Source of the DNA: a virus
Strand: one strand, 5' to 3'
Virus record (IMG/VR): IMGVR_UViG_3300042922_000711
Span: 1 to 50,733 of that record
Length of the DNA stretch: 50,733 nt
Below are positions 31,700-41,120 of this stretch, piece by piece. Under the pieces are notes generated by a model. That model did no database searches. It was given only the letters and a program-made list of their open reading frames with translations, and had not been told where the DNA came from. Every line of letters starts with the position of its first letter. Within the stretch, counting starts at the first letter, position 1. The translations under genes were made by a program, and so were the position numbers.

Positions 31700-32206
31700 A
31701 TGGCTAAGTGGGGAAAGGTTGATTATAAGCAGCTTAAAAGGCTCCAGAAGAACCTTGATAAGCTTGCCGGTGTAGACCTGGATAAATTCATTAACGACAT
31801 AGCGAAAGAACTGGCTGCAAGGCTTCTTGCAAAAGTTATTAAAAGAACACCTGTTGGTGAATATTCTGATACTGGTATGATGGGTGGAACCTTAAGACGT
31901 GGGTGGACCTCTGAAACTGAACAGGAAGCTGAAGCAACTGCCGTATTTGGTGGTGGAAATGCTGCTAAAACATATGCGAACTCACTTAAAGTTGAGCGGG
32001 TTGGAAATGTATATCAGATTGAAATAGTAAATCCGGTTCACTATGCGTCCTATGTTGAGTTTGGCCACAGAACAAGGAATCATAAAGGCTGGGTAAATGG
32101 CAGATTTATGTTGACCGTATCTGAGCAGGAACTTGAAGCACAGGCGCCACAGATCATAGAAAAGAAATTAATAAAATACTTAGGGGAGGCATTCGATGTT
32201 AAATGA
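31700..32206 (+). CDS. HK97 gp10-type tail-joining protein
   Basis: The 168-aa protein has the gp10 pattern: LAARLLAKVIKRTPVG, GGTLRRGWT, and VHYASYVEFGHRTR near the C-terminus. It joins head and tail or caps the tail. ATG 31700 follows GGGTGG. It overlaps the next gene by 11 nt (XkdI position). Confidence 0.88.
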   Translation: MAKWGKVDYKQLKRLQKNLDKLAGVDLDKFINDIAKELAARLLAKVIKRTPVGEYSDTGMMGGTLRRGWTSETEQEAEATAVFGGGNAAKTYANSLKVERVGNVYQIEIVNPVHYASYVEFGHRTRNHKGWVNGRFMLTVSEQELEAQAPQIIEKKLIKYLGEAFDVK

Positions 32207-32624
32207 TATTATAATTGCAATTTCAAAGAAGCTGAACCTTGAATTTGGCGACACTTATAAAATTCACGATGAATCAGTAAAGCAGGGTTTGACTGAACCT
32301 TGTTTTTTTATTGTGCTTTTAAACACAGCACAAACGCAAGTAATTGGAAAAAGGTATTTCAGAACACAGCCATTTGACATTCATTATTTTCCAAGTACAG
32401 CTGATAAGAACACAGAAATGAATGATGTTGCTGACAGATTGAATGATGCCATGGAATTTATAACGCTTGGGAATGGTGACAAGCTTCATGGCACAGGTAT
32501 TAATCATCAGATTGTTGATGAGGTTCTGCATTTCTTTGTTAGTTATAATATGCACGTTCACAAAGTGGAAATTCCTTCTGATTACATGGAAAATGTAGCA
32601 GTCAATAACGAGGTGATCCAATGA
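32196..32624 (+). CDS. Tail terminator protein
   Basis: The 142-aa protein lies between gp10-like and sheath genes and has the tail-terminator pattern (PCFFIVLLNTAQTQVIGKRYF, FDIHYFP). It ends tail polymerisation and binds the head (XkdJ position). Confidence 0.8.
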   Translation: MLNDIIIAISKKLNLEFGDTYKIHDESVKQGLTEPCFFIVLLNTAQTQVIGKRYFRTQPFDIHYFPSTADKNTEMNDVADRLNDAMEFITLGNGDKLHGTGINHQIVDEVLHFFVSYNMHVHKVEIPSDYMENVAVNNEVIQ

Positions 32625-32785
32625 AAGAGATAGAAACAAAATTTACAAAAGAGCAGTTGCTTAAAAGCAAAAAATATACTGACAGAAAAGACATTGTAAA
32701 TGTTCTTTTGAAAGATGGCCAAACGTACAGCTTCAGTGAAGTTGACGCATTAATTAAAAAATACATGAAAGGTAAGGTGAAATAA
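32621..32785 (+). CDS. 54-aa conserved phage protein before the sheath gene
   Basis: A short ORF with SD AACGAGGTGAT overlaps both neighbours (ATGA and TAATG). The pattern FTKEQLLKSKKYTDRKDIVNVLL and ...IKKYMKGKVK recalls a small protein conserved just before sheath genes in contractile Bacillota phages. Function unknown. Confidence 0.75.
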   Translation: MKEIETKFTKEQLLKSKKYTDRKDIVNVLLKDGQTYSFSEVDALIKKYMKGKVK

Positions 32786-34092
32786 TGGCATTAGGTGGCG
32801 GAACTTTTGTGACTCAAAATAAAGTACTTCCGGGTGCTTACATCAATGTTATTTCAGCAGCAAGAGCCTCAGCTTCAATTTCTGACCGTGGTATTGCTGC
32901 AATGGGATTGGAACTTGATTGGGGACCTGATGGAGAAATATTTGAAGTTACTAACGGAGACTTCCAAAAAGACTCCTTGAAAATCTTTGGTTATGCTTAC
33001 ACTGATCCAAAGATGAAAGGCCTTAGAGATTTATTCAAATACACTAAAACTCTTTTCGCCTATAAACTGACAGGCGGAGGAGCTAAAGCAACAAATACTT
33101 TTGCCACTGCTAAATACGCAGGGGTGAGGGGTAATGATTTAAAGATTGCTATATCGGCAAATGTTGATGTGCCGACTGATTTCGATGTAAAAACTTACAT
33201 TGGAACACAGCTGATTGACACCCAAACGGTGACCACAGCAGCTGAACTTGTATCAAATGACTTTGTTGACTTTAAACCGGCAGCAGTGCTCGCTGTTACA
33301 GCTTCAACACCACTGGCAGGTGGAACAAACTTGGCAGTTGACGGAACGGCCCATCAAGCATTCCTTGATAAAGTTGAATCATATTCATTCAATGTATTAG
33401 GCGTTGTTTCGGTTGACTTGGTTACTAACCAATTATATTCTGCTTTCTGCAAGAGATTGAGAGATGAGCAGGGCATTAAATTCCAGGTTGTAACTTATTC
33501 TAATCCGGTAGATTATGAAGGCAACATCAACGTTAAAAATATGGTCACTGATGTTGGTGCGAGTGCAGCTTCACTTGTTTACTGGGTAACTGGTATAAGC
33601 GCAGCATGTGAAGTCAATAAATCGAACTTAAACAAGAAATATGATGGTGAATATACAGTTGATACTAATTACACTCAAGCGCAGCTTGAAACGGCAATTA
33701 AGGCTGGAGAATTCACTTTCCATAAGGTTGGCACGGATGTTCGTGTATTGAGTGACATAAATTCACTTGTGACAACTTCGGACACCAAGGGTGACATCTT
33801 CAAAGAGAACCAAACAATCAGGGTGGTTGACCAGATAGCAAATGACATTGCTTTATTGTTCAACACCAAATATCTTGGAACTGTACCGAATGACGCTTCC
33901 GGACGTATTTCATTCTGGAATGATGTTGTAACTCATCATAGAGAACTTCAAAGAATCAGAGCTATTGAAGACTTTGAAGCAGATCATGTGACAGTTGAAC
34001 AGGGGTTAACTAAAAAAGCTGTAGTAGTTAATGGCGTTGTAACCATTGTAAATGCAATGGCTCAATTGTACATGACTGTTGTAGCTCAATAA
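32785..34092 (+). CDS. Tail sheath protein
   Basis: The 435-aa protein has the sheath pattern: LPGAYINVIS at the N-terminus, DWGPDGEIFEVT, and a C-terminal fold with VRVLSDINSL and RVVDQIANDIALLFNTKYLGTVPND. It forms the contractile sheath, so phage B is a myophage or, less likely, a contractile tailocin-like particle; intact head genes favour a phage (XkdK equivalent). Confidence 0.93.
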   Translation: MALGGGTFVTQNKVLPGAYINVISAARASASISDRGIAAMGLELDWGPDGEIFEVTNGDFQKDSLKIFGYAYTDPKMKGLRDLFKYTKTLFAYKLTGGGAKATNTFATAKYAGVRGNDLKIAISANVDVPTDFDVKTYIGTQLIDTQTVTTAAELVSNDFVDFKPAAVLAVTASTPLAGGTNLAVDGTAHQAFLDKVESYSFNVLGVVSVDLVTNQLYSAFCKRLRDEQGIKFQVVTYSNPVDYEGNINVKNMVTDVGASAASLVYWVTGISAACEVNKSNLNKKYDGEYTVDTNYTQAQLETAIKAGEFTFHKVGTDVRVLSDINSLVTTSDTKGDIFKENQTIRVVDQIANDIALLFNTKYLGTVPNDASGRISFWNDVVTHHRELQRIRAIEDFEADHVTVEQGLTKKAVVVNGVVTIVNAMAQLYMTVVAQ

Positions 34093-34109
34093 GGAAGGAG
34101 TTGTAAAGT

Positions 34110-34577
34110 ATGCAGACAATGAACGCTAAAGATGCAGTAAGCGCTTCCCTTGCCGAATGTTTTGTAACAATAGACGGTAATAGATATAACTTCATGCAAG
34201 CTATAAACCTTGAAGCAAACATGGAAAAGGTAAAGAGTCAAGTTCCGATATTGGGAAAGACCGGAAAAGGCAATAAAGCAACTGGTTGGACTGGTTCAGG
34301 TAATGCGACATTCCATTATAACACCTCTATATTCAGGGAATTATTGTACAGATACAAAAACACAGGCGAAGAAATATATTTCGATATCCAGGTTACAAAC
34401 GAAGATCCTTCTTCAGCTGTTGGAAGACAGACAATAATTTTGAAAGATTGCAATATAGACGGTGGATTGTTGACAAGGTTTGACGCAGACGCAGAATATC
34501 TTGATGAAAGTCTTGATTTCACGTTTGAGGACTGGGAAATGCCTGAAAAATTTACTAATTTGGCAGGTATGCTATAA
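34110..34577 (+). CDS. Tail tube protein (XkdM-like)
   Basis: The 155-aa beta-rich protein follows the sheath gene, as tube proteins do, and has the XkdM pattern (AECFVTIDGNRYNFMQAINLEA, GWTGSGNATFHYNTSIFRELL, ILKDCNIDGGLL, EDWEMPEKF). It forms the rigid inner tube. SD AAGGAAGGAG. Confidence 0.92.
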   Translation: MQTMNAKDAVSASLAECFVTIDGNRYNFMQAINLEANMEKVKSQVPILGKTGKGNKATGWTGSGNATFHYNTSIFRELLYRYKNTGEEIYFDIQVTNEDPSSAVGRQTIILKDCNIDGGLLTRFDADAEYLDESLDFTFEDWEMPEKFTNLAGML

Positions 34578-34598
34578 AATTTGAAAGGATGATGAATA

Positions 34599-35027
34599 AT
34601 GAGTAATTTAAGTGCTTTCTTGGCGGGTAACGCGTTAAAGAATGAAAATGTAAAATATGCAGCTTCTAACAGGTTTGTCGATGAAAACGGCAAACCTATG
34701 TTATGGGAAATTAAATCTATAACAAGTGAAGAAGATGAAATCATAAGAAAACAATACACGAAGCAAGTTCCTGTTCCTGGTGCCAAGAATCGATTTATGC
34801 AAGATTTCGATGCTAACGGATATCTGGGAGTTATGGCTGCAAGATGTACTGTATTTCCTAATCTTAACGATGCAGAGCTTCAGGACAGTTATAAGGTAAT
34901 GGGAGCAGAAAAGCTTTTGAAGGTGATGTTGAAGCCTGGCGAATATCAAGACTATTTGAAAAAAATACAAGCAGTTAACGGCTTTGATGTGCCAATGGAT
35001 GAGGTTATAGAAGAGGCAAAAAACTAA
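34599..35027 (+). CDS. Tail assembly chaperone, short form (XkdN-like)
   Basis: The 142-aa protein between the tube and tape-measure genes has the chaperone pattern of XkdN-like proteins (MLWEIKSITSEEDEIIRKQYT). It binds the tape measure during tail assembly. The gene ends GCA AAA AAC TAA, a perfect -1 slippery site at its stop, so a longer form is also made (next entry). Confidence 0.9.
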   Translation: MSNLSAFLAGNALKNENVKYAASNRFVDENGKPMLWEIKSITSEEDEIIRKQYTKQVPVPGAKNRFMQDFDANGYLGVMAARCTVFPNLNDAELQDSYKVMGAEKLLKVMLKPGEYQDYLKKIQAVNGFDVPMDEVIEEAKN

Positions 35028-35224
35028 TACGTGAAGGTGATGCTGACGCTATTGTAGCTCACTATTGCCTTCACAAATTACATATGCTTCCGAGCAAATA
35101 CGAAAGTTTGCCACGTCGTGAGAAAGCATTTATAATTGCTTCTATTCAAGTCAAGAGTGATGACGAGAAAAAAGAAAATGACAAAATTAATAAAGAAAAA
35201 AGAAAGACTAGAAAAAGAAGATAG
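34599..35224 (+). CDS. Tail assembly chaperone, -1 frameshift form
   Basis: The heptamer AAAAAAC (35018-35024) is in the right phase (A AAA AAC) just before the TAA at 35025. Slipping back one base opens a frame of 66 more codons to TAG 35222-35224, giving a 208-aa fusion whose extension starts LIREGDADAIVAHYCLHKLH and ends very basic. This matches the widespread programmed frameshift in tail chaperone genes. The extension has no good start of its own, which supports frameshifting over a separate gene. Confidence 0.87.
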
Positions 35225-35256
35225 GGTTTAGATCATGATTTAAACCCTGTTTTTAT
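35222..35256 (+). terminator. Terminator-like hairpin before the tape measure gene
   Basis: AGGGTTTA and TAAACCCT pair around a short loop and lead into a T run, between the frameshift stop codon and the tape measure start. It may lower expression of the tape measure protein, needed in few copies. Confidence 0.65.
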
Positions 35257-35274
35257 TTAAAGGTAGGTGAGACA

Positions 35275-37098
35275 GTGGCAACAATAAGAACCGCTATTCA
35301 AATACAAAATGGTATGACACCTGCATTGAAAAGCATGAACAGTGCTTTAAACATGGTTTTAAGTAGCTTTGAATCTCTTCAAAGTGTAAGTGGTAATTCC
35401 ATAGATACTGCCAGTATTAAAGCTGCAAGAGCTGAACTTAATAAATCCGAAATTGCAATAAATTCGGTTGAACAGGAAATAAGAGAAGCTGCTGAAGCAC
35501 AGAATCAATTAAACGATAAAATGAATCACGGTTCAAGTGCGGCGAACAATCTGTTAAGGGGCATTGGTAGAATTGCCGGAGCTGCTGGAGTTGCATTTGG
35601 TATAAAAGGTATTACAAACTTATCTGACACAATGACTTCGACAACAGCAAGACTCAAGATGATGAATGACGGCTTGCAGACTACCGAAGAACTTCAACAA
35701 ATGATATATCAGTCTGCTGATAATTCAAGGGCTAAATATGTTGATACGGCTGCAGCTGTTGCTAAACTTGGTGTGCTTGCCGGAGATGCTTTTGGTTCAA
35801 CAGAAGAAATTGTTGCATTTGCTGAACAGATGAATAAACAGTTTGTTATTGGTGGCGCAAGTGTTCAGGAACAAACATCTGCAATGTATCAATTAACACA
35901 AGCCATGGCAGCTGGTAAGCTACAAGGTGATGAATTTAGGTCCATTATGGAAAATGCTCCAATGTTAGCTCAAAGTATTGCTGATTATATGGATATACCT
36001 AAAGGCGAATTAAAAGAAATGTCATCAGATGGTGTTATAACAGCGGATATTATAAAAAATGCTCTATTCAGCGTAGCAGATGAAACAAATGCTAAGTTTG
36101 AAGAAATGCCAATGACCTGGGCGCAGGTGGGAAACGAAGTTGCAAATACGATGCTTCAGGTATTTGATCCGGTCATCCAAGGAATTGGTGAAGGTGCTCA
36201 ATGGGTAGGTGACAATTGGGAAAATCTTCAACCTTTGTTTTTCGGTGTTGCTGCTGGTGTCACTGCTTACGCTGTGGCAATGGGTATCAGTAACGCTGTA
36301 ACGTGGTTGGGGGTGGCAGCAAATAAGGCATTGATAGTAACTATGCTCACAAATCCATATACATGGGTTGCGGTAGGAATAGGACTTGTTGTGGCAGCAA
36401 TATATAAATGGGTTCAATCCGTAGGTGGTATTTCAATTGCCTGGATGATTGCAAAGGACAAAATTTTATACGCCTGGGACTTAATTGGAGTGGGTGTTAT
36501 GACCGGTGTTTATGGGATAGCTGACTTCATGGGCTTCATGAAGGTTGCTGTTTTGACTGAGCTTCAAGGAATGGTGAATGATGCTATTGATATTGTTAAC
36601 ACGTTCATAACCGCAGTTAATAAAATACCTGGCGTCGCGTTTGATACTCTGGACCACATGACTTTTGCAACCACAGCTCAAGTTGAGTTTGAAGCAGAAC
36701 AGCGTGGAAGAGCTGACGCGCTTAAAAATTTAAAGTATGATGCCAATCTGAATCATTCCATGAGACAGATGGAAATTGACATAGCAAGAGAGAACGCAGC
36801 TGCTCAGGCTAATAACTCAGGGATAGACTATGCAGGCCTTTACAATAATACTTATGATACAGCTGAGAACACTTCCAAAATAGCAGACAGCATGGAGATA
36901 TCTGAAGAAGAGTTAAAATATATAAGAGATATGGCCGAACGTGAGACTGTAAATAGATTCACAACTGCTGAAGTAAAAGTTGAAATGACCAACAATAATA
37001 ATATTAATTCTGATATGGACATCGACGGCATTATAGACCAATTTGCGGAAAAATTAGAAGAAAGTATAACCACAATAGCTGAGGGGGTGCATGAATAA
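35275..37098 (+). CDS. Tape measure protein
   Basis: The 607-aa protein has a helical N-terminus, the conserved tape-measure core (DTMTSTTARLKMMNDGL, QLTQAMAAGKLQGDEFRSIMENAPML), two hydrophobic segments (about residues 325-375) that could enter the host membrane, and a charged C-terminus. It sets tail length; 607 residues would fit a fairly short tail. GTG start with SD AAAGGTAGGTGAG. It overlaps the next gene (XkdO equivalent). Confidence 0.92.
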   Translation: MATIRTAIQIQNGMTPALKSMNSALNMVLSSFESLQSVSGNSIDTASIKAARAELNKSEIAINSVEQEIREAAEAQNQLNDKMNHGSSAANNLLRGIGRIAGAAGVAFGIKGITNLSDTMTSTTARLKMMNDGLQTTEELQQMIYQSADNSRAKYVDTAAAVAKLGVLAGDAFGSTEEIVAFAEQMNKQFVIGGASVQEQTSAMYQLTQAMAAGKLQGDEFRSIMENAPMLAQSIADYMDIPKGELKEMSSDGVITADIIKNALFSVADETNAKFEEMPMTWAQVGNEVANTMLQVFDPVIQGIGEGAQWVGDNWENLQPLFFGVAAGVTAYAVAMGISNAVTWLGVAANKALIVTMLTNPYTWVAVGIGLVVAAIYKWVQSVGGISIAWMIAKDKILYAWDLIGVGVMTGVYGIADFMGFMKVAVLTELQGMVNDAIDIVNTFITAVNKIPGVAFDTLDHMTFATTAQVEFEAEQRGRADALKNLKYDANLNHSMRQMEIDIARENAAAQANNSGIDYAGLYNNTYDTAENTSKIADSMEISEEELKYIRDMAERETVNRFTTAEVKVEMTNNNNINSDMDIDGIIDQFAEKLEESITTIAEGVHE

Positions 37099-37748
37099 TG
37101 TATAGTTTTTATTTAGACGGCGTACAATTACCGATTGCACCTTCTAAGCTTACCATAAAAATCAAGAACCAAAATAAGACGTTAAACCTCATAAACGATG
37201 GTGAAGTTAATCTGCTAAAAACAGCCGGATTGACTGAAGTCAATTTTGACGCAAGATTCCCTCAGGTGAGATATCCTTTTGGCGTATATCCAAATGGTTT
37301 TAGAACGGCAGAATTTTTCTTAAATAAACTTGAAACGCTGAAACAAGGTAGGGAGCCTTTTCAATTTGTCGTTTCTAGGATGTCCCAGGGCGGAGATCTT
37401 CTGTTTGATACGAATTTAAGGGTGTCGATTGAAGATTATGACATTGAAGAAAGTGCAGCTGAAGGCCTGGATGTAATAGTATCAATTAAGTTGAAACAGT
37501 ACAAGTATTTCGGAAAGAAAACACCGATTATAAAGACCACACCAACAAAGACAACCCTATCGGTTACAGATAAAAGAACTGTCACAAGAGCAATACCCAA
37601 GACTTATACAGTCCAGCCGGGAGACTCTCTTTGGAAGATATGTAAAAAAGAATTGGGTGATGGTTCAAAGTATAATGAAATAGCTTCACTGAACAGCATT
37701 GCCAACGCCAATTTGATTTATCCAGGGCAGGTGATACGTTTTGGATAA
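37098..37748 (+). CDS. LysM-domain baseplate protein (XkdP-like)
   Basis: The 216-aa protein has a beta-rich N-terminal part (YSFYLDGVQLPIAPSKLTIKI) and a C-terminal LysM domain (TYTVQPGDSLWKICKKEL, then LIYPGQVIRFG, about residues 168-216). LysM binds peptidoglycan; in XkdP-like proteins it is part of the baseplate hub. It overlaps the next gene by 8 nt. Confidence 0.92.
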   Translation: MYSFYLDGVQLPIAPSKLTIKIKNQNKTLNLINDGEVNLLKTAGLTEVNFDARFPQVRYPFGVYPNGFRTAEFFLNKLETLKQGREPFQFVVSRMSQGGDLLFDTNLRVSIEDYDIEESAAEGLDVIVSIKLKQYKYFGKKTPIIKTTPTKTTLSVTDKRTVTRAIPKTYTVQPGDSLWKICKKELGDGSKYNEIASLNSIANANLIYPGQVIRFG

Positions 37749-38703
37749 GATAGATTTAATAATTCAAAATGGTAACTCAATACAAATACCAGCCCTGGAA
37801 GAGCCTATTGCTTGGGAAACTACAAGAGCTGGCGCACCTGGTAAATTGACTTTTACAGTAGTCAAGGATCCTACTCTTAACTTCCAGGAAGGTAATCCGG
37901 TATCTTTTAAAAAAGACGGTAAAGATGTGTTTTATGGCTTCATCTTCACCAAGAAAAGAAATAAAGGTCCAACAATCGAAGTCACGGCTTATGATCAGCT
38001 CAGGTATTTTAGGAATAAAGATATATATATAATTGAGAATGAGACTGCTAGTGATTTCCACAAGAGGCTTATATCCGACTTCCAACTAAGAGCTGGCACC
38101 ATTGAAGACACGAAATATGTTATTCCTTCAAGGACGGAAGCCAACAAGACATTGTTTGATATGTCTCAAAACACATTGGATATAACTCTCACGAATACAA
38201 AAGAGATGTTTGTATTGTATGATGACTTCGGCAAGCTGGCGCTTAAAAATATCAATTCTATGAAGGTTGATTTTCTTGTTGACGATGAAACAGGTGAAGA
38301 TTTTGATTATACTTCATCAATTGATTCTCAAACTTATAATAAAATTAAATTAGCTTATGACAACACGAAAACGGGAAAAAGAGAAATTTATATTGCCAAC
38401 GAACCAAATAATATAAATAACTGGGGCGTGCTGCAATATTTTGAAATGATCGAAGAGCAAACAAACGGACAAGTAAAAGCCGATGCGCTATTATCCCTTT
38501 ACAACCGAAAAACAAGACATTTGAAGCTTAAAAATATAATAGGGGATGTAAGAGTCAGGGGTGGTAGTTTGATTGTCGTAAATCTCAATTTAGGGGATAT
38601 AACTGTCAAGAATTACATGATGGTTGAGAACGCAAAGCATAATTTCAAACACGGCGAACACTTCATGGATTTGACTGTTAGAGGCGGTGATTTTATTGCG
38701 TAA
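37741..38703 (+). CDS. Baseplate hub protein (XkdQ-like)
   Basis: The 320-aa protein fits the XkdQ/gpD hub position and pattern (WETTRAGAPGKLTFTVVKDP, GNPVSFKKDGKDVFYGFIF, ITLTNTKEMFVLYDDFGKLALKN). It should form the ring at the end of the tube. TTG start inside the previous gene. Confidence 0.9.
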   Translation: MDKIDLIIQNGNSIQIPALEEPIAWETTRAGAPGKLTFTVVKDPTLNFQEGNPVSFKKDGKDVFYGFIFTKKRNKGPTIEVTAYDQLRYFRNKDIYIIENETASDFHKRLISDFQLRAGTIEDTKYVIPSRTEANKTLFDMSQNTLDITLTNTKEMFVLYDDFGKLALKNINSMKVDFLVDDETGEDFDYTSSIDSQTYNKIKLAYDNTKTGKREIYIANEPNNINNWGVLQYFEMIEEQTNGQVKADALLSLYNRKTRHLKLKNIIGDVRVRGGSLIVVNLNLGDITVKNYMMVENAKHNFKHGEHFMDLTVRGGDFIA

Positions 38704-38704
38704 C

Positions 38705-39136
38705 ATGAATGATGTGACTAAATTATTTAAACGTGCTGCCGTTGACGCAACTATGGCATCTGATCCAATGGCACTCGTGGTCGGTACTGTATTAAGTATT
38801 GCACCTCTTAAAGTGAATATTGAACAGAAGTTAACTTTAGGGGCAGCACAATTGCTTTTAACGAACAATGTTGTTGACCATGATGTAAGTGTAACAATTG
38901 ACTGGTCAACTGAAGAAATAACGCATAATCACGGCTATAGTGGCGTAACCGGTACGAGTGATTTGCACACCCATAGTTACAGTGGAGCAACTCAGGACAA
39001 CACTCATGGCCACGCTGTAACCGGCACTAAGATAATAAAAGTACACAATGCGTTAAAAGCTGGTGATATGGTGATGCTCTTGAGAATGCAGGGTGGACAA
39101 AAATATTTAGTAATTGATAAGGTGGTGGTAGCTTGA
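38705..39136 (+). CDS. DUF2577 baseplate protein (XkdR-like)
   Basis: The 143-aa protein has the DUF2577 pattern (VVGTVLSIAPLKVNIEQKLTL, LKAGDMVMLLRMQGGQKYLVIDKV) with an inserted His-rich segment (HNHGYSG...LHTHSYSG...HGHAV) that may bind metal. It probably forms part of the spike or hub. ATG 38705 or TTG 38696 are possible starts. Confidence 0.87.
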   Translation: MNDVTKLFKRAAVDATMASDPMALVVGTVLSIAPLKVNIEQKLTLGAAQLLLTNNVVDHDVSVTIDWSTEEITHNHGYSGVTGTSDLHTHSYSGATQDNTHGHAVTGTKIIKVHNALKAGDMVMLLRMQGGQKYLVIDKVVVA

Positions 39137-39531
39137 TTCCAGTAGTTGATGATCTACAACCTGATTTTGAAATAGAAACACAGCCTAGTAAGGCTTTTAA
39201 AATAAATTTTGATAAGCATAGGATGATTGGCTTCACAGATGGAATTGAAGCTGTCATACAGGCCATATTTTTAATTTTAAACACAGAAAGATATGAACGT
39301 GTAATATTCTCTTGGGATTATGGAATTGAGCTTGTTGACCTATTTGGACAGCCGATTCCTTTTGTTTTACCTGAGCTTAAAAGACGTATTACAGAAGCGC
39401 TCCTGCAAGATGACAGAATTGAATCTGTTGATAATTTTAACTTTGAAATTAGCAAAAGACAGGTCAATGTTAACTTTAATGTGGGGACGATATTTGGCAC
39501 CATAAACACAGAAAAGGTGGTGAACGTGTAA
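39133..39531 (+). CDS. DUF2634 baseplate wedge protein (XkdS-like)
   Basis: The 132-aa protein has the gp25-like/DUF2634 pattern (TKAFKINFDKHR-like FKINFDKHRMIGFTDGIEAV, YERVIFSWDYGIELVDLFG). It is a wedge component that anchors the sheath. TTG start, 4-nt overlap with the gene before. Confidence 0.9.
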   Translation: MIPVVDDLQPDFEIETQPSKAFKINFDKHRMIGFTDGIEAVIQAIFLILNTERYERVIFSWDYGIELVDLFGQPIPFVLPELKRRITEALLQDDRIESVDNFNFEISKRQVNVNFNVGTIFGTINTEKVVNV

Positions 39532-40587
39532 ATGTTCGAAAATAAAACTTTTGATAGTATATTACAAGATATGCTCTCCAAGGTTAACAATTCTTTTGAT
39601 AAAAGAGAAGGCTCACCAATATACTTGGCTCTTGCTCCGGCTGCGGTAGAGCTTCAACAAACTTATATTAACCTGGATGCGCTGCTTGCAGAAACTTTTG
39701 CAGATACAGCTTCAAGACGGTATTTGATTAAAAGAGCAGCGGAAAGAGGACTTGCTCCTGAGTCTGCTACAAAAGCAGTGTCAAGAGCAACTTTCAATAT
39801 GGACGTGCCAATAGGTTCAAGATTTAGCCTGGACAATTTAACCTTCGTGGCCATTGAAAAAATAGACAACTATAATTATAAGTTACAGTGTGAAACAGCA
39901 GGAGCACAAGGAAATATACTCGGAAGACTGTTGCCGATTGATTACATTGCCGGCTTAACGACAGCAGAGTTGGTTGAAGTGCTGATACCTGGCGCCGATG
40001 AAGAAGAAACTGAAGTATTCAGGCAGCGTTATTATGACGATTTAGAAACTCAGGCATTTGGGGGGAACCAAGCTGACTACAAACAAAAAACAAAAGAACT
40101 CGCTGGTGTTGGTGGAGTTAAAGTTTATCGTGCTTGGAACGGTGGTGGTACAGTTAAGCTTGTGATTATTGACAGTGTATTTAATAAGCCAACTGTTGAA
40201 TTAGTGGATGCGGTACAAACAGAAATGGATCCTGTTGTTAATCAAGGAGCCGGATTAGGTATTGCACCAATTGGTCATGTTGTTACAATTGAAGCAGTAT
40301 CCGAATTAATAATAAATGTTAGCTCTACAATAACCCTGGCTTCAGGATATGTTTGGGTGGATGTTGAAACTTACATTCAAGACGCGATTAATAGTTACTT
40401 CTTGGACCTCAAGAAGACCTGGGAAAATGAAAATGCACTTGTTGTTAGAATAAGTCAAGTTGAAAGTGCTATCCTTAAAGTAACAGGGGTTGTTGATGTT
40501 ACCGGAACAACTTTAAATGCTGGTTCCATTAATCTTATATTAACTGATGTTCAAATACCGGTATTAGGGGCGGTGACTAACATATGA
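39532..40587 (+). CDS. Baseplate J-like protein (XkdT-like)
   Basis: The 351-aa protein has the baseplate J pattern: KREGSPIYLALAPAAVEL near the start, RRYLIKRAAERGL, VLIPGADEETE-like GADEEETEVFRQRY and AWNGGGTVKLVIID. It forms baseplate wedges. It follows the DUF2634 gene directly and overlaps the YmfQ-like gene. Confidence 0.93.
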   Translation: MFENKTFDSILQDMLSKVNNSFDKREGSPIYLALAPAAVELQQTYINLDALLAETFADTASRRYLIKRAAERGLAPESATKAVSRATFNMDVPIGSRFSLDNLTFVAIEKIDNYNYKLQCETAGAQGNILGRLLPIDYIAGLTTAELVEVLIPGADEEETEVFRQRYYDDLETQAFGGNQADYKQKTKELAGVGGVKVYRAWNGGGTVKLVIIDSVFNKPTVELVDAVQTEMDPVVNQGAGLGIAPIGHVVTIEAVSELIINVSSTITLASGYVWVDVETYIQDAINSYFLDLKKTWENENALVVRISQVESAILKVTGVVDVTGTTLNAGSINLILTDVQIPVLGAVTNI

Positions 40588-41120
40588 GTTTAAAAGATTA
40601 TTGGATTGACGAAATACAAAAGGTTCAAGAATTCCAGGCCATAGCTGATGCAATAGATCCTGAAATAACTGATATAAATACTGAGACTGAAAATCTTCTT
40701 GATGATCAGTTTATCCAGGACGCAACTGAGAACGGAATAGCTAGAAGAGAAAAAATGTTAAATATTCAGCCATTCGCTGATGATACTTTAGAAACTCGGC
40801 GCTTCAGAGTGGGTGTAAAGTGGAATAATCAGCTTCCATATACGTATAGACAGTTAGAAAAGAAACTTACAGATTTAGTTGGTTTAAATGGCTATACTAT
40901 TGTTTTAGATAATGGAGCTTATACTTTAACTGTTAGAGTTAGTTTAGGACAAAAGAGAATGTTACAAGATGCTGAACGTATGGTAGATAACATGTCACCA
41001 CAAAATTTAGTTTTAACGGTTGACTTGTTATATAACAAATATAGTGATTTAGCCGGTTATACCTATAATTATTTAGCAACAAAGACATATGACCAATTAA
41101 GAAATGAGGTGTTATATTGA
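40584..41120 (+). CDS. YmfQ/DUF2313 tail protein (XkdU-like)
   Basis: The 178-aa protein has the DUF2313 pattern (GIARREKMLNIQPFADDTLETRRFRV, YTYRQLEKKLTDLVG). It links baseplate and fibres. Overlaps both neighbours by 4 nt. Confidence 0.9.
   Translation: MSLKDYWIDEIQKVQEFQAIADAIDPEITDINTETENLLDDQFIQDATENGIARREKMLNIQPFADDTLETRRFRVGVKWNNQLPYTYRQLEKKLTDLVGLNGYTIVLDNGAYTLTVRVSLGQKRMLQDAERMVDNMSPQNLVLTVDLLYNKYSDLAGYTYNYLATKTYDQLRNEVLY

Noticed and set aside
34316-34786. A 156-aa leftward ORF
   Set aside because: It is antisense to the tube and chaperone genes, which have clear homology patterns.
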